DNA from: Elephas maximus indicus
Taxonomy: Eukaryota > Chordata > Mammalia > Proboscidea > Elephantidae
NCBI RefSeq assembly: GCF_024166365.1
Contig: NC_064842.1
Span: forward strand, 10,263,001-10,327,000
DNA: 64,000 nucleotides
Direction of reading: 5' to 3'
Under the pieces are notes generated by a model. The model was not told where the DNA came from. It ran no database searches and worked only from the letters and a program-made list of their open reading frames with translations. Below are positions 55,633-64,000 of this stretch, one piece after another (position 1 is the stretch's first letter; each line of letters begins with the position of its first letter). Both the position numbers and the translations under genes were made by a program.

Positions 55633-56629
55633 CACAGAAAGGAAAAAAGATTTTCCATGACTGATGGGTTTTGAGCAAATACATTTACTGAAGAGGAAAA
55701 CTGTAGCCATCTCCGCTTGACTGGAGGACGCCAGAAGCTCAGGGAAAATGCTTCCTTGATGTGTCGAGAGACAGACGTGGATGTTGCCTGGCAGACTCAC
55801 TTTGTCACCCAGATTAAGCAAATGTTTCCCTCCAGGTGGTTTCCCTTGCTAAACAGGCAGAACTCTAGGGAGACACAAACCCTCCCTGGGGAGAAAGAGG
55901 AGGACCCAGTTGGGGCTGATCCGAGTCTGACAGAGTCAACCAATGAAGCTCTTTCTTGTATCCATTCATTCTGTATTTCTGAATGTGGTGGGAATGAAGG
56001 CCCCAAAGCCCTGGTGATTTGGAGAAACCAGACGCAGGGAGCTGTACATTTGGATTGACACCAAGGGGGGAGATGTCATCATCACCTCTCCTTAGATGTA
56101 CTGCAGCTAGTGCAGCCTGTATTATAATCTCTCTTTAATGGGGTGCCTGCCATGAGAACTGGTAAAAACAGAAGAAGTGATATAAAGTAGATGGTAAGTA
56201 ACAGAGTGATTACCATGGTGAGCTCACCAGAGCCTAAAATAAAATGAGCTCAAGTCAGAAAGAAGAAAAGGAAATCCCTTAACACAGGCATATGGACAAG
56301 GCTGAAATGCCATGATAGGCTTTCTTTTTTAACTTTCGTTGTTAGTGTCTCATTATCGGTCTTCCCTGTCCACGCTTTGTGGTGGCAATTTTTTTGAGTG
56401 AGTATAGACCAATAAGTTTTCTTGATTATCACAAGAATTTGAGAGGTTTTTGTCTAAAAAGGCCAAGTTTATGTTTTAAAGTTGGAGGAAGGAAGAAATA
56501 ACTTTAAACTTGGGTAGTCTAACACAAGTTTTATATCTTTGTAACTGAACACTAAGTCAGTTTTAAAACAGAAGTGATTTCTCCAGCTGGCTTTCATTCA
56601 GCTACAAGTATATTGACCGCTGATTATAT
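55633..56629. other. MTARC2 intron 2, nothing recognised
   Basis: A 113-codon open frame (55717-56058) has no recognisable domain. No local repeat family seen. Confidence 0.45.
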
Positions 56630-57145
56630 TATAGAGCTGAAAGTGCTTACTCATCTACGCCAAGAAATTTGGAAGACACCTACTTGGCCAACTGGCTAGA
56701 AGAGATCCATATTTATGCCCAGTCCAAAGAAAGATGATCCAACAGAGTGTGGAAATTATGGAATGATATCGTTAATATCAAACACAGGTAAGATTTTGCT
56801 GAAGAGAATTAAAAAACGTTTGCAGCAGTACATCAACAGAGAACTGCTAGAAATTCAAGCCAGGTTCAGAAGAGGACGTGGAACAAGGGATATCATTGTT
56901 GATGTCAGATGGGTCTTGGCTGAAAGCAGGGAATATCAAGAAGATGTTTGCCTGTGTTTTATTGACTATGTGGAGACATTTGACTGTGTGGATCATAACA
57001 AATTATGGATAACATTGTGAAGAATGGGAATTCCAGAGAAGAACTGGTACATAGACTAAGAGGCAGTCATTCACAGAACAAGGAGATACTGCATTGTTGA
57101 AAATAAGGAAAGGTGTGTGTCAGGGCTATACTGTTTCACCATACT
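56630..57145 (+). mobile_element. RTE reverse transcriptase fragment
   Basis: Plus piece from GAGCTGAAAGTGCTTACTC to the KGV.QGY region; contains FDCVDHNKLW. It lacks both ends and meets the 5' end of the next RTE head to tail. Confidence 0.88.
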
Positions 57146-60100
57146 TATTGAGTCCCCCATGTATCTGTCAGTTTGTTGTACTGTGGGGGCTTTCATGTTG
57201 TTGTGGTGCTGGAAGCTATGCTACCGGTATTCAAATATCAGCAGGGTCACTCATGGCAGACAAGTTTCAGCTGAGCTTCAGGACTGAGACGGCCTAGGAA
57301 GAAGGAACTGGTGGTCTACTTCTGAAAAGAATTAGCCAGTGAAAACCTTATGAATAGCAGTGGAACATTGTCTGATACAGTGTTGGAAGATGAGCCCCTC
57401 AGATTGGAAGGTATTCAAAATACAACTGAGAAATAGCTGCCTCCTCAAAGTAGAGTCAACCTTAATGATGTGGATGGAGTCAAGCTTTTGGGACCTTCAT
57501 CTGCTGATATGGCATGACTCAAAATGAGAAGAAACAGCTGCAAACATTCATTGATAATCTGAATGTGGAATGTACAAAGTATGAATATAGGAAAACTGGA
57601 AATCGTCAAAAATGAAATGGAACACATAAACATAGATATAGGCATTAGTGAGCTGAAATGGACTGGTATTGATCATTTCGAATCTGACAATCATATGGTC
57701 TACTATGCCAGGAATGACAACTTGAAGAGGAACAGCGTTGCATTCATCATCAAAAAGAAAATTTCAAGATCTGTCCTGAAGTACCAAGCTGTTGGTGATA
57801 AGATAATATCCATACAAGGAAGACCAGTTAATATGACTATTATTCAAATTTACATGCCAACCAGTAAGGCCAAAGACGAAGAAATTGAAGATTTTAACCG
57901 GCTTCTGCAGTCTGGGAAATCCTGGTGGTGTAGTGGTTAAGTGCTACAGCTGCTAACCAAGAGGTGGGCAGTTCGAATCCTCCAGGCGCTCTTTGGGAAC
58001 TATCGGGCAGTTCTACTCTGTCCTATAGGGTCGCTATGACTTGGAATCGACTTAATGGCAGTGGGTTTGGTTTTTGGGTTTTCTGCAGTCTGAAATTGAT
58101 CAAACATGCAACCAGGATGCACTGATAATTACTGGTGATTGGAATGTGAAAGTTGGAAACAAAGAAGGATCGGTAGTTGGAAAATATGGTCTTGGTGATA
58201 GAAATGATGGGGGAGATTGCATAATAGAATTTTCCAAGTCAGACTTCTTCATTGCAAATACCTTTTTTCACCAACATAAATGGTGACTATATGTGTGGAC
58301 CTCACCAAATGGAATACACAGGAGTCAAATGGACTACATCTCTGGAAAGATATGATGGAAAAGCTCAATATCATCAGTCAGAACAAGGCTGGGGCCAACT
58401 GCAGAAGAGACCATCAATTGCTCATATGCAAGTTCAAGTGGAAACTGAAGAAAATTAGAAGAAGCCCACAAAAGCCAAAGTATGACCTTGAGTATAGCCC
58501 ACCTGAATTTAGAGACCATTTCAAGAAGAAATTTGACACATTGAACACTAATGACTGAATTACATCAAGGACATCATACATGAAGAAAGCAAGAGGCCAT
58601 TAAAAAGACAGGAAAGAAAGAAAAGACCAAAATGGATGTCAGAAGAGACTCTGAAATTTGCTGTTGAATACCAAGTAGCTAAAGGGAGTGGAAGAAATGA
58701 TGAAGTAAAAGAGCTGAACAGAAGATTTCAAAGGACGGCTTGAGAAGACAAAAGTAAAATACTATAATGACATGTGCAAAGACCTGAAGATAGAAAACCA
58801 AAAGGGAAGAGCACACTCAGCATTTCTGAAGCTGAAAGAACTGAAGAAAAAATCCAAGCCTCGAGTTGCAATTTTGAAGGATTCTACAGGGAAAATATTA
58901 AACGATGCAGGAAGCATCAAAAGAAGATAGAAGGAATACACAGAGCCACTATACCAAAAAGAATTGATTGATGTTCAGCCATTTCAGGAGGTAACATATG
59001 ATCAGGAACCAATGGTATTGAAGGGAGAAGTTCAAGCTGCACTGAAGGCATTGACAAAAAACAAGGCTCCGGGAATTGACAGAATACCAATTGAGATGTT
59101 TCAGCAAATGGATGCAGGGCTGGAGGTGCTCACTCGTCTATGCCATGAAATTTGGAAGACAGCTACGCGGCCAACCGGCTGGAAGAGATCGGTATTTATG
59201 CCTATTCCCAAGAAAGGTGATGCAACAGAATATGGAAATTATCAAACAATGTCATTAATATCACACGCAAGCAAAATTTTGCTGAAGATCATTCAAAAGC
59301 GGCTGCAGCAGTATATCGACAGGCAACTGCCAGAAATTCAAGCTGGATTCACAAGAGGACATGGAACCAGGGATATCTTTGCTGATGTCAGATGGATCCT
59401 GGCTGAAAGCAGAGAATGCCAGAAAGATGTTTACCTACATTTTACTGACTATGCAAAGGCATTCGACTGTGTGGATCATAACAAATTATGGATGACATTT
59501 CAAAGAACAGGAATTCCAGAACACTTAATTATGCTCATAAGGAACCTATACATAGATCAAGAGGCAGTTGTTTGAACAGAGCAAGGGGATACTGTGTGGT
59601 TTAAAGTCAGGAAAGGTGTGTGTCAGGGTTGTATCCTTTCACCATACCTATTCAATCTGTATAATACAAGAAGCTGGACTATATGAAGAACAACAGGGCA
59701 TTAGGATTCGAGGAAGACTCATTCACAACCTGTGTTATGCAGATGACACACACAGCCTTGCTTGTGGAAAGTGAAGGGGACTTGAAGCACTTACTGATGA
59801 AAATCAAAGACTGCAGCCTTCAGTGTGGATTATACCTCAATATAAAACCCAAAAAGCCAAACCCACTGCCGTCGAGTCAGGAAATAAAAATCCTCACAAT
59901 TGGACCAATAAGCAACATCATGGTAAACAGAGAAAAGTTTGAGGTTGTCAAGGATTTCATTTTACTTGGATCTACAATCAGCTCTCATGGAAGCAGCAGT
60001 CAAGAAAGCAAAAAGATGCATTGCATTGGGCAAGTCTTCTGCAAAAGACCTCTTTAGAGTGTTGAAAAGCAACGATGTCACCTGGAAGACCAAGGTGAAC

Positions 60101-60550
60101 CTGACCCACACCATGGTGTTTTCAGTTGCCTCATATGAATGTGAAAGCTGGATGATGAATAAGGAAGACTGAAGAAGAATAGATGCCTTTGAATTGTGGT
60201 GTTGGAGAAGAATATTGAATATACCATGGACTGCCAGAGGAATAAGCAAATCTGTCTTGGAAGAAGTATGGCCAGAATGCTCCCTAGATGCAAGGATGGC
60301 GAGACTACATCTCACATACTTTGGACATGTTATCAGAAGGGACCAGTCTCTCTAGAAGGACATCATGCTTGGTAAAGTAGAACGTCAGCGAAAAAGAGGA
60401 AGAGCCTCAATGAGATGGATTGGCATAGTGACTGCAACACTGAGCTCAAGCATAACTAGGACTGTGAAGATGGCGAATGACCAAGCAGTGTGTTGTTCTG
60501 TTGTACGTAGGGTCACTATGGGTTGGAACCAACTCAATGGCACCTAACCA
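57146..60550 (+). mobile_element. Near full-length RTE LINE in MTARC2 intron 2
   Basis: The most complete copy: 5' region (57146-57562), endonuclease (57563-57914 and 58081 on, with ISELKWTG and ITGDWNVKVG), linker, reverse transcriptase (58964-59575, AKAFDCVD; YADD at 59736-59747) and the 3' end CACTATGGGTTGGAACC...CACCTAACC. It is broken by a SINE with target duplication, a small SINE tail at about 59850-59880, stops and frameshifts. Length without the SINE is about 3.2 kb, the usual RTE size. Confidence 0.93.
57915..58080 (+). mobile_element. AfroSINE inserted in RTE
   Basis: Plus copy between perfect copies of TTCTGCAGTCTG (57903-57914, 58081-58092). Confidence 0.95.
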
Positions 60551-61275
60551 AGAAGTAATTTTTGGTAGGTTATTTTTGCCTTGTCAATTACTAAACTGCT
60601 AACTAATGAAGTTAGAATGTACTTACATAGTGAAAGTCAAATTTTTTCATGGGATGTTGATGATGGAATATTTTGTGTCAAAATGTGGAAGAAAGTGTAT
60701 TTTACAGAAAGTTCTGAAAGAATTGAAGGTGGAAGGACGGAGGAATAGATACATGCGGTCTGTTTCAGGGATGGGGACAGTGAGGATTAGCAGAGAAATA
60801 ATTTTCAGGAGTGCGAAGGGGTGTTTTATAATTAGTATCCCCTTACCTTGTTGGGTGCTCTCTACTTTTCAAAGTGTAACACCAAGCTTACCTGCGTAGG
60901 TGCAAGCTGAGGGGTAGAAGTGCGTACGTTACATGCAGTGCTGTTCTGAAGAAGTTGACGGGCCGTGCTGAACCCAGGAGCAGGAGCTTAAGGAACTGCT
61001 GACCAGTGGCATCAAGTCTGTTGAAGTAAGAGACTGGTTGGTTCCAGGAGAGTTTTAGAGGAAAGGCCAAAGTTCAGGCAAGGACCATGAGATGTCTGTG
61101 AAGTCCTAGCCAAGAATTAAACAGAGGCTAAACAATGGCTCCAAAAAGGGGGTTTAGAGAGAAGGAAGAGGTCCAAGAACTGCTAATACAATGGCATCAG
61201 GATTTGACAGTAGATGAGTGAGGAGGCAAGAGGGTAAGAAGGCTCTGCCAGACCAGGGTTATGGGTCACCAGGTG
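60551..61275. other. MTARC2 intron 2, nothing recognised
   Basis: No gene or local repeat family seen. Confidence 0.45.
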
Positions 61276-61690
61276 CACGGGGGTTCAGCTAACCATTCTT
61301 AAGTGTACAACTCAGTGACATTAATTTCATTCACCATGTTGTATAGCCATCACCACTCTTCATCTTTGTGTGTTTCTCATCACCCCCAACAGAAACTCAG
61401 TACCCACTGAGCAGTAATTCCCCATTTCGTCCTCCCCCAGCCCTTGGTAATCACTAATTAACTTTGGCCTCTATGCCTCTGCCTAGTCTAGATAATTCAC
61501 ATAAGTGGGGTCGTACAGTATTTGTGCTTTTGTGACTGACTTATTTCACTCAGCATCATGTTTTCAGGGTTCCTCCATGTGGTAGCATGTATCAGAACTT
61601 CATATACCACATTTTATTTATCCATTCAACTCCTGAGAGACACTTGTGTTGTTTCCACTTTTGGCTGCTGTCAGAATCTGCATTTTAACT
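61276..61690 (-). mobile_element. L1 3' UTR fragment
   Basis: TACAACTCAGTGACATTAAT, CATCACCCCCAACAGAAAC, TTATTTCACTCAGCATCATG and ATACCACATTTTATTTATCC are L1M-type, minus orientation. Confidence 0.75.
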
Positions 61691-61913
61691 GCATCTCCAG
61701 CTGACTGGCCTGCACAGTAGAGTCTGAGAAGCATTTTTCTAGAGCACATTCTGCCCTAGTCCCCCTCCTCTTCTGTTCCGCCCACCTTCTGCCAAAGGAC
61801 TGCTTACAAGCCTTCTGGGGTAGTCAAGCTGCAACAGTCCGGCTATTCCATTGCACACCATCACTCGATGTGTTGATGTTAGTAACCGTGGTGTTTTCTT
61901 GTGACCCTTCCAG

Positions 61914-62076
61914 GGTATTCGGGCTTGACATTAAGGGCAGGGACTGTGGCGACGAGGCAGCTCAGTGGTTTACCAACTTCTTGAAAACAGAACCTTTCAG
62001 GCTGGTTCAGTTTGAAACAAACATGAAGGGGAGACAATCAGAGAAAATCTTGTCTCCTTCTGTACAGAATTATGAG
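61914..62076 (+). CDS. MTARC2: MTARC2 coding exon 3
   Basis: Completes codon 149 and encodes residues 150-203, ending on a full codon (phase 0). The acceptor is CCCTTCCAG and the donor is GAG|GTAAGC. The sequence [11 protein letters not shown] at about 151-161 and the stretch ending QFETNMKGR are characteristic of MTARC2. No stop or frameshift is present. Intron 2 before it is 9864 bases, mostly RTE, L1 and SINE sequence. Confidence 0.95.
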
Positions 62077-63000
62077 GTAAGCTTACAGTGAGTTTCTCTT
62101 CACTTCTACGGGCACCCTCCTCTTTCTGGCTCCTTTCTTGGCTGACAAAGAGTCTGTCTTCAGAAACCAGTTAGGAGAGTTTGTATTGTAATGGCCTGAG
62201 TGAGTGTTAATGAGGGCACAACCCGGGCAGAGACACAGGGAATGGAGAGGGAGAAGAAATATTTCAAAAGTGGAGTCTCTAAGGTTTGAATATGGGTACT
62301 ATTCAACCCTTATTCAGTAATCCTTATTCAGGTAAGGATTTGAGTATGGATTGAATCAGGATTGAATAGGGGAGATAGTGGAGGGAGAAGTCAAGGGTGG
62401 CTCCCTGGTTTCCAGCTTTGCGCTGCCAGGTACACAGTGAACTCAGAAAGAAACTAGTGTGGGAGGCAAAGGTGAGACTTTTGCTTGGGGCTGAATCTAG
62501 GTACCCTGAAATTACAAGGCAAGGATTTCTCAAGGCATCTTGTTTTAAAGAGTACTGCGCTCTCTGCCAGTTAAGGCCCAAAGACCAACGCCCTGATTCT
62601 GCAGTGAGATAAGATGTAAAAAGCTACAAGTACCTTTTTCTTCCCAGGTCCCCTAAATGATAAGCTCCTTGATGGCAGCTTTTTTTTTTTTTTTTAGTGA
62701 TTGCTTTATTTTTATCCCGTTTAGATAGAATTCAAAAACGAGGGGAGAATCAAAAGACTTGGATATTTTTCTAAACTGGGTTCTTCAGTCCTGGATAGTT
62801 GAAAGTAGTAGTTACGTTGTTCTCTCCGTCTCAGTCATCTAGGCTCCCTGGAGCTAAGCATTTGGAGTGAAGTGTGGGAGTCCTTGGGTCAATTGGGTTG
62901 AATGTGTGCAGGGTGTGGGAGCTCTGCTGTGGGTGCTGGGGGAGGAAGAGGGGCAGGAGATAAAGATGGAAGGAAACTTGATCTTTGTCCACTTTGAGTT
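62077..63000. other. MTARC2 intron 3, first part, nothing recognised
   Basis: Contains a T16 run at 62681-62696 and no local SINE or LINE. Confidence 0.5.
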
Positions 63001-63004
63001 CAAG

Positions 63005-63105
63005 GACAGGGTTTTTTTGCCTTTGCTCACTGATGTTTCCCCACCTGGCACAGTGCCTAGGACATGGTTGGTGCTCAATAAATATTTGTTGAGTGAATGG
63101 CTGTT
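63005..63105 (+). repeat. L2 3' end
   Basis: CTGGCACAGTGCCTAGGACA and GGTGCTCAATAAATATTTGT are a typical L2 tail, in intron 3. Confidence 0.7.
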
Positions 63106-63141
63106 GTCGAAAGCGATTATTACTAGAGTAGAGCTGACTGG

Positions 63142-63333
63142 TGGGGCAATGTTTAAGTGCTTAGCTGCTAACCAAAAGGTCGGCAGTTGGAACCCACCAG
63201 TGAGTCCACGGGAGAAAGACCTGGCGATCTCTGATAAAGATTACAGCGCAGGAAGCTCTACGGGGCAATTCTGCTCTGTCACTTGGGGTCGCAATGAGTT
63301 GGAGTTGACTTGATGGCACACCACAACAATAAC
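63142..63333 (+). mobile_element. AfroSINE-type SINE with spacer and target duplication
   Basis: Plus copy in intron 3 with GATAAAGATTACAGCGC spacer. AGAGCTGACTGG (63130-63141) and AGAGTTGACTGG (63334-63345) flank it. Confidence 0.88.
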
Positions 63334-63688
63334 AGAGTTGACTGGCAGCAGGCCCGTCCCCTGTTTGATAAGGATATGGAAGGGGCACTGTGTAGGGAGC
63401 TGGCATGAGGACCAAGAAATATGAGGCCTGGGAGGCATCTTTGGCTTGAGCCCTACCTGCTGCCTCCAATTGAGTGCAGACATGGAGAGCCCCATGGAGG
63501 CTTAGCAGGCAGGACCCATACTCCAGCACTTACCTGGCTGTTCCTAGCCCCACAGTATCACCTCTCTCTGCTGGACACCACTCTTCTGTACTCAAGTAGT
63601 CTTGCTTCTGGGCTCTGCTTAGCTTTGCAGTTGGTCTAAGCGATTTCAGGGAACAGTGAGGCCTGATTATGCTGTGTTCTTGGTACAG

Positions 63689-63829
63689 GTGGCCTACCCG
63701 GACTGCAGCCCAATTTTGGTTCTCTCAGAAGCCTCCCTGGCAGATCTGAACACCAGGCTGGAGAAGAAAGCAAAAATGGAGCATTTCCGGCCAAATATCA
63801 TAGTGACGGGCTGCGGCCCTTTTGATGAG
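63689..63829 (+). CDS. MTARC2: MTARC2 coding exon 4 (start of MOSC domain)
   Basis: Encodes residues 204-250, exactly 47 codons with phase 0 at both ends. The acceptor is TTGGTACAG and the donor is [19 protein letters not shown] and RPNIIVTGC (237-245) are typical of the MOSC domain of mARC proteins. The cysteine that ligands molybdenum lies further downstream in the family (about residue 270) and is outside the window, as are the remaining roughly 85 residues and the 3' UTR. Intron 3 is only 1612 bases. Confidence 0.94.
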
Positions 63830-64000
63830 GTAAGCAGCCCACTGCCTTTGTGCGTCGTGCTCGGATGTGCTGTTCTAGATGTTCAGGGAACTGCTGTCTC
63901 CTTTGGAGTGCTAACTCAGCTCCTCCAAGGTTGGCAGTGGAGAAGACCTCTTCTTCCCCAAGATTCACCTTAACCTGGTGGAGTTTTTCTATATTGCTGA

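Larger units (their letters stand above)
42162..64000 (+). other. MTARC2: MTARC2 gene span, 5' part (right edge truncated)
   Basis: Coding exons 42162-42433, 51876-52049, 61914-62076 and 63689-63829, with introns 42434-51875, 52050-61913, 62077-63688 and intron 4 open at 63830. All four exons join in one frame without a stop, so the locus looks functional. In human, MTARC2 lies next to MTARC1; the neighbour on the right is outside the window. The 42 kb to the left hold no recognisable gene. Two long RTE copies in introns 1 and 2 lie in the sense orientation. Confidence 0.93.

Noticed and set aside
42162-63829. Assignment of the gene to MTARC1
   Set aside because: Exon 2 (KEDGH, YENN, MDQL) and exon 3 ([20 protein letters not shown]) follow MTARC2; MTARC1 differs at these places.

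Overview
The window is mammalian nuclear DNA and almost certainly comes from an afrotherian, most likely a paenungulate (elephant, manatee or hyrax group). About fifty copies of a tRNA-headed SINE of AfroSINE type occur, many with perfect target-site duplications. Alongside them are about a dozen pieces of an RTE-class LINE (BovB relative) ending in an (AAC)n tail, the pair that characterises afrotherian genomes. The species is inferred from repeats only.

Only one host gene can be supported: the first four coding exons of MTARC2 (mitochondrial amidoxime reducing component 2) on the + strand at 42162-42433, 51876-52049, 61914-62076 and 63689-63829. They encode residues 1-250 of a protein of about 335, and the gene runs off the right edge. 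All splice sites are canonical and phases match (2, 2, 0, 0). Exon 1 lies in a CpG-rich, TATA-less promoter region. Exons 2-3 carry MTARC2-type rather than MTARC1-type residues.

Layout. 1-12.6 kb: dense SINEs, MIR and L2 remnants, and GC-rich single-copy sequence without a recognisable gene. 13-20.3 kb: RTE copies, a MER5-like remnant, an old LTR-like repeat, L1 pieces and an internally deleted RTE derivative. 21.5-28.5 kb: a nest in which an L1 was hit by a SINE and by an endogenous retrovirus; the retrovirus was hit by an RTE, and that RTE by another RTE 3' end. 29.8-34.3 kb: an inverted duplication abutting an RTE that kept its 5' half but lost its 3' half. 34.9-41.8 kb: SINEs, an MLT1-like LTR, L2, and a possible LTR just upstream of MTARC2. 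42.2-64 kb: MTARC2, with introns 1 and 2 (9.4 and 9.9 kb) filled by two long sense-strand RTE copies plus L1 3' ends, an MLT1-like LTR and SINEs.

The repeats form one system. Two SINE families with different tRNA-like heads (Asn-like and Gly-like) share body sequence with the RTE 5' region and tail sequence with the RTE 3' end, so the RTE is the likely source of their mobility. There are also short A/T homopolymer insertions with their own target duplications inside older repeats. All comparisons were made by eye; no database or alignment program was used.
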